Source of the DNA: Actinomycetes bacterium
GTDB lineage: Bacteria > Actinomycetota > Acidimicrobiia > Acidimicrobiales > GCA-2861595
NCBI GenBank assembly: GCA_023264975.1
Contig: JAHFUS010000021.1
Coordinates: 1 to 53,545 of the forward strand
Direction of reading: 5' to 3'
DNA length: 53,545 nt
The stretch's first letter is position 1. Each line of letters opens with the position of its first letter. The notes under the pieces are model-generated. The model searched no databases. It was not told the DNA's origin and was given only the letters and a program-made list of their open reading frames with translations. A program made the translations under genes and the position numbers. Positions 24,151-31,720 of the stretch are shown here, one piece after another.

Positions 24151-25099
24151 TCGTGGCGCCCGGGACAGTCGAGGCGGCCGGCGCCGTGGTGACCGGGGTC
24201 GGCGGGTCGGCGCATGCCGGCAGCGCCAGCTGGAACTGCTCGGCGCCGTTGACAATGAGGCGCATCTGCTGCGCACCCGCCGCCAGGCATTTGAGTTCCC
24301 AGCGGGCCCGGCCGCCGGCGTCGGTCACCGTGGGGTTCGCCAGGCCCACGCTCCAGCCCGACCCGCCCGCCAGCTCGACGGTGGCGCCCGCCATGGCCAC
24401 GCCGTTCACCACCCCGTTCGGGTCGACCGAGCGGTTGCTCAGCTGCAGGACCAGGTTGCTGGTCCCGCCCACGAGCGGCGGGTTGGGCGCCATCGCCGGC
24501 TGCGGCGTGGTGCCGAAGTTGCGCTCCAGCTTCAGCTCCACCGGATAGGTCTCCGTCGCTCCGACAAAGAAGAAGGCGGGGACGGCGATGGCAATGTCGG
24601 GCGCCCGCCACGCCCGGACCCTGTAGCCGCCGCCGAGCACGTTCTGGGCCGACCAGCTGCCGTCGGGCGCCGAGGCGACGTCGATGCCGGCGACCGACCT
24701 GCCCACCAGCCGCTCCACCCGGACCGTGGCGCCGTCCACCGGGGTGCCGTCCGGCCCGAGCACGGTGCCCTTGATGGTGGCCTTGCCCGGCCCCACGACG
24801 GCGGTGGTCGTGGTGACCCGCCCGGCGGGAACGGCCGGGAGGGCCACCCCGGTGAGGTCGGGCGGGGCGGTGGTGGACGGCCGGGCCTGCGTGCTCGGCG
24901 GCGGCGGTAGCGGGTCGAGGGCGACGTCGCCCCCCGAGCAGGCGGCCAGGAGGGCAGCGACCGCCGGTGCGGCCACCGCCGACCGCAGCGCGCCACGGGC
25001 GCCGCCGGCGGCGCCCGGCGACGCGAGCACCCAGCGACGACGCGGGGCGCGCGCAGGTGGCAGTGGGGGAACCGGATGGGGCGCGACCGGATGGAGCAC
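23990..25099 (-). CDS. Lipoprotein with carboxypeptidase-regulatory-like domain and Thr-rich tail
   Basis: About 369 residues. A basic stretch (APRRRW) and hydrophobic segment end in the lipobox LLAAC (C54). A Pro/Thr linker follows, then a carboxypeptidase-regulatory-like beta sandwich (IKGTVLGPDGTPVDGATVRV, APDGSWSAQN). A second beta domain covers roughly 190-300, and the last ~65 residues are almost only Thr and Pro. The GTG at 25099 shares one base with the ygfZ stop (TAGTG); an internal GTG at residue 24 would give a shorter signal peptide. Probably a surface protein; no enzyme residues seen. Confidence 0.75.
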   Translation of the reverse strand: MLHPVAPHPVPPLPPARAPRRRWVLASPGAAGGARGALRSAVAAPAVAALLAACSGGDVALDPLPPPPSTQARPSTTAPPDLTGVALPAVPAGRVTTTTAVVGPGKATIKGTVLGPDGTPVDGATVRVERLVGRSVAGIDVASAPDGSWSAQNVLGGGYRVRAWRAPDIAIAVPAFFFVGATETYPVELKLERNFGTTPQPAMAPNPPLVGGTSNLVLQLSNRSVDPNGVVNGVAMAGATVELAGGSGWSVGLANPTVTDAGGRARWELKCLAAGAQQMRLIVNGAEQFQLALPACADPPTPVTTAPAASTVPGATTSRPPGSTTPTTRPVTTPTTPTTRPVTTTTTIPAATTTTTTRPVTTTTTTRKP

Positions 25100-26010
25100 T
25101 AGCCCACGAGCGGCAGGGTCTCCACGCGGGCCGCCGCCGTGCCACCTTCCCAGCGCACCTCCACACCGGCCGGCGGGTCGACGTCGCGGCGCACGTAGGC
25201 CAGCGCCACCACTCCCACGCCGGCCGGGCCGGGAGCCACCGACGTGAGGGTGCCGACCTCCCTGTCGCCCACGATGAGCGAGGCGCCAACGGGCGGGGTG
25301 GCCTCGTCCACCACCACGCCCCGCAGGTGCCGGGGGACGTTGCCGCCGCGCGAGTCGATGCGGGCCACGAGCTCCTGGCCCGTGAAACAGCCCTTGGTGA
25401 AGCTCACCGTGCGGGCGACGATGCCGGCCTCGGCGGGGATCGTCTTCTCGGTGAGCTCGGCGCCCATGGCCGGGATGCCCGCCTCGATGCGTAGCGTCTG
25501 CCAGCTGTCGACACTGCACCGGCGCACGGGGGGCTCCGACAAGGCGGGTGCCTCGCCCAGCACGTCGATGCCCGGCAGGCCCGGCCAGTCGGCCGGGACG
25601 ACCACGCCGCCGGTGGCGTACGGGCCGAGCTCGGCCGCCCGCGGGCCCCGCAGGGCGAGGCAGTGCCAGTCGATCGGGTCGAGATCGGCCTTGATGCGGA
25701 TCTTGAACCTGCGCAGCCGCTCGATCACAGCCTCGCCGAATCCCTCGTCGACGTCGAGCACGAACTCGTGCGAGCCCGTGCGGAGCACACGCACCAGCGC
25801 CTCGACCTTGCCCTGTGGCTGCAGGAGCAGGGAATCGGCCGCCTCCCCGACGGCGAGAGCGGCGACGTCCTGGCTGAGCTGGCCCTGCATCCACGACACG
25901 GAGTCGGGGCCGGAGACCCGCAGGAAGTCCCGAGGCAGCTCGAAGGCCCCCACGTCGTTGCGCATGGCCTGGTAGTCGGGGGACGGGTCCACAGGGGCAT
26001 TGTCGCTCAC
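25099..26010 (-). CDS. ygfZ: Folate-binding YgfZ/GcvT-like protein (iron-sulfur cluster repair)
   Basis: A 303-residue GcvT-fold protein of the YgfZ/COG0354 family, which supports maturation or repair of iron-sulfur enzymes. The diagnostic motif KGCFTGQELVARIDSRG is present, together with VSWMQGQLSQDV and LLLQPQGKVEALV. GTG at 26010 has GGAG at a good distance. It is divergent from algH by 28 bp. It should not be confused with the true gcvT at 5536-6603. Confidence 0.93.
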   Translation of the reverse strand: MSDNAPVDPSPDYQAMRNDVGAFELPRDFLRVSGPDSVSWMQGQLSQDVAALAVGEAADSLLLQPQGKVEALVRVLRTGSHEFVLDVDEGFGEAVIERLRRFKIRIKADLDPIDWHCLALRGPRAAELGPYATGGVVVPADWPGLPGIDVLGEAPALSEPPVRRCSVDSWQTLRIEAGIPAMGAELTEKTIPAEAGIVARTVSFTKGCFTGQELVARIDSRGGNVPRHLRGVVVDEATPPVGASLIVGDREVGTLTSVAPGPAGVGVVALAYVRRDVDPPAGVEVRWEGGTAAARVETLPLVG

Positions 26011-26038
26011 ACCCGCTCCGGCGAGGGAGAATCGGGTG

Positions 26039-26599
26039 ATGACGTCCGCGCAGCTCACCGGCCGGCTCCTGGTGGCGACGCCGATCCTGGGCGATCCCAA
26101 CTTCGACCGCACCGTCGTGCTCCTGCTCGAGCACTCCGACGAGGGGGCGGTGGGCCTCGTCCTCAACCGCCCGAGTGAGACCGACGTGGCCGAGCCGCTG
26201 CCCGAGTGGGACGAGGTGGCGGCGGTGCCGTCGGTGATCTTCGTGGGCGGCCCGGTGGCGCAGTCGGCGGTAATCGGCCTGGCCCGCTGCGACAGCGGCA
26301 CCAGCTACGCCGCCGGCTGGCGGACGGTGGGCGGGGGTATCGCCATCGTCGACCTCACCGACGCTGCCCCCGACGTGGCCGCACCCATCGAGGCTCTCCG
26401 CCTCTTCGCCGGCTACTCCGGCTGGGGCCCGTTCCAGTTGGAGGCGGAGATCGACGCCGGCGCCTGGTGGGTGGTCGACGCCGCCCCCGATGACGCCCTC
26501 AGCCCCGACCCCGAGGGCCTGTGGTCCGCCGTCCTGCGCCGCCAGCGGGGCCGCCTGGCCATGCACGCCTACTTCCCCGACGACCCCTCGTCCAACTGA
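26039..26599 (+). CDS. algH: YqgE/AlgH family protein (DUF179)
   Basis: A 186-residue DUF179 protein. The N terminus LTGRLLVATPILGDPNFDRTVVLLLEH and the GLVLNRPSE and FVGGPV segments define the family. FAGYSGWGPFQLEAEI is the other conserved block. Start ATG at 26039 with GGGAGA upstream. The biochemical function is unsettled in all organisms. It faces trpE convergently across the second copy of the palindromic element. Confidence 0.95.
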   Translation: MTSAQLTGRLLVATPILGDPNFDRTVVLLLEHSDEGAVGLVLNRPSETDVAEPLPEWDEVAAVPSVIFVGGPVAQSAVIGLARCDSGTSYAAGWRTVGGGIAIVDLTDAAPDVAAPIEALRLFAGYSGWGPFQLEAEIDAGAWWVVDAAPDDALSPDPEGLWSAVLRRQRGRLAMHAYFPDDPSSN

Positions 26600-26601
26600 C
26601 G

Positions 26602-26647
26602 CGCTTTCGAGTAAATAGGGTGTCAAATCGACACCCTATTTACTCGG
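26602..26647. repeat. Dispersed palindromic element, copy 2 (bidirectional terminator?)
   Basis: Arms 26608-26624 (CGAGTAAATAGGGTGTC) and 26630-26646 with loop AAATC. Identical to 2632-2677 over 46 bp except one loop base (T instead of A). Again between convergent genes, and again the minus-strand gene (trpE) takes its stop TAA (26642-26640) from the right arm in the same phase as gcvPB. Confidence 0.85.
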
Positions 26648-28166
26648 GAGCGGCTGGTTTGGCGGCGCGGGCGGCGGTCATGCGGCGGGCGGCGGGGACG
26701 GCGGCGAGGAGGGCGGCCGCCTTGTTGCGGCACTCCAGGTCCTCCGTGGCGGGGTCGCTGTCGGCCACGATGCCGGCGCCCGCCTGGACGCTGGCCTTGC
26801 CGGCCGGCGTGACGAACATGGAGCGGATGGCGATGGCCGTGTCGAGGTTGCCGGAGAAGTCGACGTAGCCCACCACGCCGGCGTACGGGCCCCGCTTGGT
26901 GGGCTCGAGCTGGTCGATGATCTCCATGGCCTTCACCTTGGGAGCGCCTGACACCGTGCCCGCCGGCAGGGTGGCCCGCAGCACGTCGATGGGGCCGAGG
27001 CCCGGAGCAAGCCGGCCCGACACCTGCGAGGTGAGGTGCATGACGTGGCTGTAGCGCTCCAGGGTGAGCAGCTCGTCGACCTGCTCGGTGCCGAAGCGCA
27101 CGACCCGGCCCACGTCGTTGCGGGCCAGGTCGACCAGCATCACGTGCTCGGCCAGCTCCTTGGGGTGCTCGCGCAGCTCGCCGGCCAGCCGGCGGTCCTC
27201 CTCGTCGGTGCGGCCCCGACGGCGGGTGCCGGCGATGGGCCGCGACACGACCCGCTCGCCCAGCAGCTGCACCATGGGCTCGGGTGACGAGCCCACCACG
27301 GTGACGGCGGGGTGGCGCAGGAAGTACATATAGGGCGACGGGTTCACCTGCCGTAGCGCCCGGTACACGTCGAAGGGGTCGGCGCCGAGGTCGAGGTCGA
27401 AGCGCATGGACAGCACGACCTGGAAGATGTCGCCGTCGAGGATCCGCTCCTTGGCCGCTGCCACCGCCCGGGCGTAGTCCTCGGCGCTGACCGTACGGGT
27501 GACGTCGGGTGGCGGCTCGTCGCTCTCGGGCGGCTCCACCACCGGCTCGTCGAGGGGGCGGGCGCCGTCGGCCGCCAGCCGGTCGAGGCGCGCCTCGGCG
27601 TCGTCGTAGAGGGCATCGACCTCGTCGTCGGACGCGCCGGGGGGGACGAAGGCGTTGGCGATCAGCGTCACCCGCTGGCGCCAGTGGTCGTAGGCGGCGA
27701 TCTCCCCCACCACGGACAGCACGGCGTCGGGATGGCCGAGGTCGTCGGGCGGCACGTCGGGCAGGCGCTCCACCTCGCGCACCACGTCGTAGCCGAGGTA
27801 GCCGACCACGCCGCCGTGCAGTGGCGGCAGGTCCGGCACGGGGGGCGAGCGGTAGGTGGCCAGCAGTCCCTCCACGGCGGCCAGCACGCCCCGGTCGAGG
27901 GGCACGCCGGCCGGGACGCCGTTGTCGGCCTCGATGCGCCCACCCCGGGCCACCAGCGTGGTGGACGGGTTGCGGCCCACGAAGGACCACCGGCTCCAGC
28001 GCTCGCCGCCCTCCACCGACTCGAACAGGAACCCGGCGCCGTCGCCCACCACCCGCAGGAACCCGGCCACGGGCGTGGTGAGGTCGCCCAGGATCTCCCG
28101 CCACACCGGCACCACCGGGGCACTCCGGGCCAGGGCGCGGAAGTCCTCCCTACTGGGGCGGGGCAC
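26640..28166 (-). CDS. trpE: Anthranilate synthase component I
   Basis: A 508-residue chorismate-using enzyme for the first step of tryptophan synthesis. It has the N-terminal PVVPVWREILGDLTTPVAGFL region, the DIFQVVLSMRF and SPEPMVQL segments, and the catalytic block PIAGTRRRGRTDEEDRRL to LVDLARNDVGRV. GTG at 28166 is the only start that gives the full family N terminus. It overlaps hisI by 17 bases, and there is no ribosome site of its own. No trpG/pabA or trpD gene is in the window. The last Glu and stop are supplied by the palindromic element. Confidence 0.94.
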   Translation of the reverse strand: MPRPSREDFRALARSAPVVPVWREILGDLTTPVAGFLRVVGDGAGFLFESVEGGERWSRWSFVGRNPSTTLVARGGRIEADNGVPAGVPLDRGVLAAVEGLLATYRSPPVPDLPPLHGGVVGYLGYDVVREVERLPDVPPDDLGHPDAVLSVVGEIAAYDHWRQRVTLIANAFVPPGASDDEVDALYDDAEARLDRLAADGARPLDEPVVEPPESDEPPPDVTRTVSAEDYARAVAAAKERILDGDIFQVVLSMRFDLDLGADPFDVYRALRQVNPSPYMYFLRHPAVTVVGSSPEPMVQLLGERVVSRPIAGTRRRGRTDEEDRRLAGELREHPKELAEHVMLVDLARNDVGRVVRFGTEQVDELLTLERYSHVMHLTSQVSGRLAPGLGPIDVLRATLPAGTVSGAPKVKAMEIIDQLEPTKRGPYAGVVGYVDFSGNLDTAIAIRSMFVTPAGKASVQAGAGIVADSDPATEDLECRNKAAALLAAVPAARRMTAARAAKPAAPE

Positions 28167-28494
28167 CGAACGGCCGGTAGAAGCAGGTGAACTCGCCGGT
28201 GTGGCAGGCGCCCTTGCCCACCTGGTCAACGACGAACAGCAGGGCGTCGCCGTCACAGTCGTAGGACGCCTCGACCACGTTCTGGACGTCGCCCGAAGTG
28301 TCGCCCTTGGCCCACCGCTCCTGGCGGGACCGGCTCCAGTAGACCATCCGGCCCGTCTCCAGGGTCTCCCGCAGCGTGCCGGCGTTCATCCACGCCAGCA
28401 TCAGCACCTTCCCGGTGGCCCGGTCCTGGGCGATGGCCGGCACCAGGCCGGAGGCGTCGTACTTCACCTGATCAAGGCCGGCGAGGGGGTTCAC
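28150..28494 (-). CDS. hisI: Phosphoribosyl-AMP cyclohydrolase
   Basis: A 114-residue single-domain HisI that opens the adenine ring of PR-AMP in histidine synthesis. Signature: LMLAWMNAGTLRETLETG, YWSRSRQERWAKGDTSG and the metal-binding Asp/Cys set YDCDGDALLF with GACHTGEFTCFYR. Start GTG 28494 is chosen; a GTG at 28533, overlapping the previous gene stop as GTGA, would add 13 residues. No HisE domain is fused. It is followed directly by trpE, the arrangement common to actinobacteria. Confidence 0.94.
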   Translation of the reverse strand: MNPLAGLDQVKYDASGLVPAIAQDRATGKVLMLAWMNAGTLRETLETGRMVYWSRSRQERWAKGDTSGDVQNVVEASYDCDGDALLFVVDQVGKGACHTGEFTCFYRPFGAPPQ

Positions 28495-28501
28495 GACAGC
28501 G

Positions 28502-28536
28502 CCTGTGACCCTCGGGTCCCGAGGCGAAGTCACAGG
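28502..28536 (-). terminator. Nested hairpin at the end of the GroES-like gene
   Basis: CCTGTGAC (28502-28509) pairs with GTCACAGG (28529-28536), and inside it CTCGGG (28511-28516) pairs with CCCGAG (28518-28523). The stop of the GroES-like gene (28532-28530) and an alternative hisI GTG (28533) lie inside the outer stem. No T-tract follows, so it may attenuate or couple translation rather than end transcription fully. Confidence 0.45.
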
Positions 28537-28856
28537 TACAGCCCCGTGCCGTCCTCGTTGCGGTCGGAGGCCACTGCGTGGACGTCGCGCTCGCGCAGGA
28601 TCAGGTACTCCTCGCCCTGGACCTCCACCTCGAAGCGGTCCTCCGGGTTGAACAGCACCCAGTCGCCCGTGCGCACGGTGCGCACGTTCGGCCCCACGGC
28701 GACCACCTCGGCCCAGGCCAGGCGCTTGCCGACCTGGGCGGTGGCGGGGATGAGGATCCCCGACCGGGACCGGCGCTCCCCCTCGGCCGTTGGGATCTGC
28801 ACCAGCAGCCGGTCGGCCAGCATGGTGATCGGCTGCTTGTGGTCGCGCTCGGGCAC
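28530..28856 (-). CDS. GroES-like co-chaperone family protein
   Basis: A 108-residue Cpn10-fold protein. It starts PERDHKQPITMLADRLLVQIP and contains RRSRSGILIPATAQVGKRLAWAEVVAVGP and FNPEDRFEVEVQGEEYLILRERDVHAVA. This is the divergent actinobacterial GroES paralogue that stands alone without groEL, so partnership with GroEL is unproven. GTG at 28856 chosen by family N terminus; ATG 28823 would cut the fold. It is read toward hisI and is divergent from the MerR gene. Confidence 0.85.
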   Translation of the reverse strand: MPERDHKQPITMLADRLLVQIPTAEGERRSRSGILIPATAQVGKRLAWAEVVAVGPNVRTVRTGDWVLFNPEDRFEVEVQGEEYLILRERDVHAVASDRNEDGTGLYL

Positions 28857-28930
28857 CCCACACGGTAACGGACGCCAGCGGGTGGGATGGGGGCCCGCCT
28901 CGCGCTCCAGCCTCTCCGACAGGGCGTACC

Positions 28931-28958
28931 TTGACTTCAAATCATGGCACTATACAAC
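28931..28958 (+). promoter_or_regulatory. Promoter of the MerR / membrane protein pair
   Basis: TTGACT (28931-28936) and TACAAC (28953-28958) are 16 bp apart in an A/T-rich island within GC-rich DNA. The predicted start of RNA is near 28965, 13-22 bases before the likely GTG codons. TTGACTTCAA is itself a small palindrome (TTGA-N2-TCAA). The region is shared with the divergent GroES-like gene. Confidence 0.5.
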
Positions 28959-28986
28959 AGGGCACAGTCGTGGTAGCGTGGGCGAC

Positions 28987-29778
28987 GTGGCCCCCACCCC
29001 CGCTGCACCCACCGCTCCCCCCGACGGCGGGGTGCGCGGGGCGGTGGGGCCCACGATGACGATCGACGAGCTGGCCCGCCGGGCCGGGTGCACCACCCGC
29101 AACGTCCGGAACCACCAGACCGCCGGCCTCCTGCCCCCGCCGGTGATCGTCGGACGGGTGGGCCGCTACGACGAGGGCCACCTGGCCCGCCTGCGCCTCA
29201 TCGCCCAGCTCCAGGAGCAGGGCTACTCGCTGGCCGGCATCGCGTCGCTGCTGGAGGCCTGGGGGAAGGGTCACAGCCTGGCCGAGGTGCTCGGCTTCGA
29301 GCAGGCCCTCACCGCTCCGTGGACCGACGAGGAGCCCGAGGTCGTGTCCCCCGCCGCCCTGTTCGAGCTGTTCCCGGAGAGCGCCTCCCGCCCTGATCTC
29401 GTCCTGCGGGCGGTGGAGCTCGGCCTGTTCGAGGCGGACGGGCCCGACGTGCGTGTGCTCAGCCCCCGGCTGGTGAAGGCGGGCGCCGAGTTGGTGGCGG
29501 TGGGGGTACCTCTGGCCGCCACGCTGGAAGAACTGGGGGAGCTGCGCCGGGACCTCGACCGGGTGGCGACCCGCCTAGTGCACCTGTTCGAGGAGCACGT
29601 CTGGAAGCCCTTCGCCGACGCCGGCATGCCGGCCGACCAACTTCCCCAAGTCACCGACGCCCTCCGGCGCATGCGCCCGCTGGCCTCCGCCACCGTCCAG
29701 GCGGTGCTGGCCCGGGCCATGGAGAGCCGCACCGCCGCATCCACCGCCATGGCGGCGGTCCGGGAGGGCATGCGATGA
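28987..29778 (+). CDS. MerR-family regulator with large C-terminal domain
   Basis: About 263 residues. After a Pro/Ala-rich lead, the winged helix reads MTIDELARRAGCTTRNVRNHQ, with GRVGRYDEGHLARLRLIAQLQEQGYSLAGI. A helical effector part of about 150 residues follows, including SRPDLVLRAVELGLF and LEELGELRRDLDRVATRLVHLFEEHVWKPF. It lacks the C-terminal cysteine loops of metal- or redox-sensing MerR proteins such as CueR and SoxR. Possible starts are GTG 28978, GTG 28987 and ATG 29056. It is 76 bp upstream of the membrane protein and likely controls it. Confidence 0.85.
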   Translation: MAPTPAAPTAPPDGGVRGAVGPTMTIDELARRAGCTTRNVRNHQTAGLLPPPVIVGRVGRYDEGHLARLRLIAQLQEQGYSLAGIASLLEAWGKGHSLAEVLGFEQALTAPWTDEEPEVVSPAALFELFPESASRPDLVLRAVELGLFEADGPDVRVLSPRLVKAGAELVAVGVPLAATLEELGELRRDLDRVATRLVHLFEEHVWKPFADAGMPADQLPQVTDALRRMRPLASATVQAVLARAMESRTAASTAMAAVREGMR

Positions 29779-29854
29779 CCACCCCAGGAGCAGGACTAGC
29801 CGCACCGACAGCAGAGCACCGCACGGTCCCGTCGACCAGCGAGGAAGGAAGCAC

Positions 29855-31687
29855 GTGATGATCGCCTTCGCCGGATGGGGCACCGACTGGCCGTTCGTGG
29901 CCGCGCCCTTCATCTTCTATTTCTTCACCGTCTTCTGGCTGCTCTGCATGGGCGACCACGAGGGTGAGACCAACCCGATCCGCATGTTCTTCCGGCGCAT
30001 CTCCACCGCCATGGAGGACGTCACCGGGTACCCCGGCTGGGCCATGGCCGGCGCCCTGAGCGGCCTGCTGGTACTGGCCGTGGCCGCTCTCGGCCTCTAC
30101 TGGGACGTGGCGTACCACATCGATTTCGGCCGGGACAACCAGCTGATGACGCCCAGCCACACGATGATCCTGCTGGGCCTCGGCGGCATGATCTACTCGG
30201 CGGTGATCGCGGTGATCTTCGCCACCAACGACCGCACGCAGGTCGGCTTCGGCTTCGCCGGCATGCGCATCCCGTGGTCGGCCCTCATGCTCGCCGTCCT
30301 CGGGATCGGCGGCGTGGCCGCCTTCCCGCTCGACAACCTGTGGCACGAGACGTACGGCATCGACGTCACCCTGTGGAGCCCCACCCACCTGCAACTGGTC
30401 GCAGGCGGCGGGCTCGGCCCGATCGCCGTGCTGCTCATGCTCCTCGAAGGCCGCTCCCAGGCCAGCCCCCGGGCCCTCGGCCGCATCATCGAGGCCACCA
30501 CCGGCGGCGCCGTCCTCGTCGGCCTGTCGACCTTCCAGGGCGAGTTCGACTTCGGTGTCCCCCAGTTCCAGGCCCTGTACCTGCCGGTCCTGTTCGCCGT
30601 CGTCATGGGCTTCGGCCTGGTGCTGGTGCGCATGGCCCTCGGCCGGGGCGGTGCCATCACGTCGGTGGTCGCGTTCCTCGTCCTGCGCATCTCCCTGGCC
30701 CTCCTGGTGGGCGGCGCCCTCAACCACACCACGCCCCGCTTCCCGCTCTACCTGGTGGGCGCCGTCTGCGTGGAGGTGGTGGCGTACGTGCTCGGCACCG
30801 AGAGGACGCTGCGGTTCGCCCTGGTGGCAGGGGCGGCGGCGGGCACCATCGGCCTGGCCGGCGAGATGGTGTTCGTCGACGTCTCCGGGTGGTTCGACGT
30901 CGACCCGACCGCCCTGCTCCTGCCGGCGCTCGTCATCAGCCTGGTGGCGGCGATGGCGGCAGCCGTCCTGGGCGCCGGCCTGGGCCGGGCGTGGCGGCCG
31001 CCGGGGGACGGGGGGTCGTCCACGCCGATGCCGCTCGCCGCTCTCGTCGTCGCCGGCCTGGCCGCCATCGTGGCGCTGGCGCTGCCGCTGCCCCGCAACG
31101 TCGGCAAGGTCGACGCCGTCATCCGGCTGGAGCCGGCCGGCGACCTGGCCAAGGTGGCGGTCGACGTCACACCGGCCGACGCCGCCGACGACGCCACCGC
31201 CTTCGGGGTGATGTCCTGGCAGGGCGGCGGCCGGGTGTGGGCCGATCTCGAGAAGGCCGGCCCGGGACACTGGGTCACCACCAAGGCGGTGCCCATCACC
31301 GGGTCGTGGAAGTCGATGGTGAGCCTCCAGCGGGCCGACGAGGTGATGGCGGCGCCGATCTACCTGCCCGCCGACGCCGAGATCGGCGCCTCCGCCGTGC
31401 CCGCCCTGCCCGAGCGGTCCACCCCGTTCGTGCGCAACACCGAGATCCTTCTGCGAGAGGCCAAGGACGGGCCCGGCTGGCCGGCGCTCCTCGCCTACGC
31501 CGGCGTGGCCCTCGTGGCCGCCGTGTGGATCGGCCTGTTCGCCTTCACCGGCCGGCGCCTGGCCGGCGCCGAGCCGCCCACGGCCACGCCGCCCGTGGAC
31601 AGGGGTAGCGGCGCGGGGACCGCTTTCGTGCCGGGCGGCAGGCTCGAGCCCGCCGGCGGCTACTCCCGCTCCTGGGCCAACCGGTAG
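29855..31687 (+). CDS. Polytopic membrane protein with duplicated Asp/His motif
   Basis: 610 residues with about ten to twelve hydrophobic helices in residues 14-415, a soluble domain around 415-525 and a final helix (about 540-562). The motif Dx3Hx3GxDx5PxH occurs twice with identical spacing: D84, H88, G92, D94, P100, H102 and D160, H164, G168, D170, P176, H178. The soluble domain (TGSWKSMVSLQRADEV, APIYLPAD) resembles YtkA/FixH-like outer-face domains. Start GTG 29855 or ATG 29858 with GAGGAAGGAA upstream. I do not recognise the family. Metal binding, and copper in particular, is inference. Confidence 0.85.
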   Translation: MMIAFAGWGTDWPFVAAPFIFYFFTVFWLLCMGDHEGETNPIRMFFRRISTAMEDVTGYPGWAMAGALSGLLVLAVAALGLYWDVAYHIDFGRDNQLMTPSHTMILLGLGGMIYSAVIAVIFATNDRTQVGFGFAGMRIPWSALMLAVLGIGGVAAFPLDNLWHETYGIDVTLWSPTHLQLVAGGGLGPIAVLLMLLEGRSQASPRALGRIIEATTGGAVLVGLSTFQGEFDFGVPQFQALYLPVLFAVVMGFGLVLVRMALGRGGAITSVVAFLVLRISLALLVGGALNHTTPRFPLYLVGAVCVEVVAYVLGTERTLRFALVAGAAAGTIGLAGEMVFVDVSGWFDVDPTALLLPALVISLVAAMAAAVLGAGLGRAWRPPGDGGSSTPMPLAALVVAGLAAIVALALPLPRNVGKVDAVIRLEPAGDLAKVAVDVTPADAADDATAFGVMSWQGGGRVWADLEKAGPGHWVTTKAVPITGSWKSMVSLQRADEVMAAPIYLPADAEIGASAVPALPERSTPFVRNTEILLREAKDGPGWPALLAYAGVALVAAVWIGLFAFTGRRLAGAEPPTATPPVDRGSGAGTAFVPGGRLEPAGGYSRSWANR

Positions 31688-31720
31688 CGGGCGAGGGAGT
31701 CCCCTCACCCCTACCCGGGG
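31681..31720. terminator. Imperfect hairpin between convergent genes
   Basis: GGTAG (31683-31687) pairs with CTACC (31711-31715), and the adjoining GGGCGAGGG pairs with CCCTCACCC except for one mismatch. It covers the ends of the membrane protein and hisF genes, including the hisF stop. A plausible bidirectional terminator without a T-tract. Confidence 0.35.

Noticed and set aside
25099-26010. Second gcvT gene
   Set aside because: The KGCFTGQE motif and overall pattern place it in the YgfZ family, not aminomethyltransferases.
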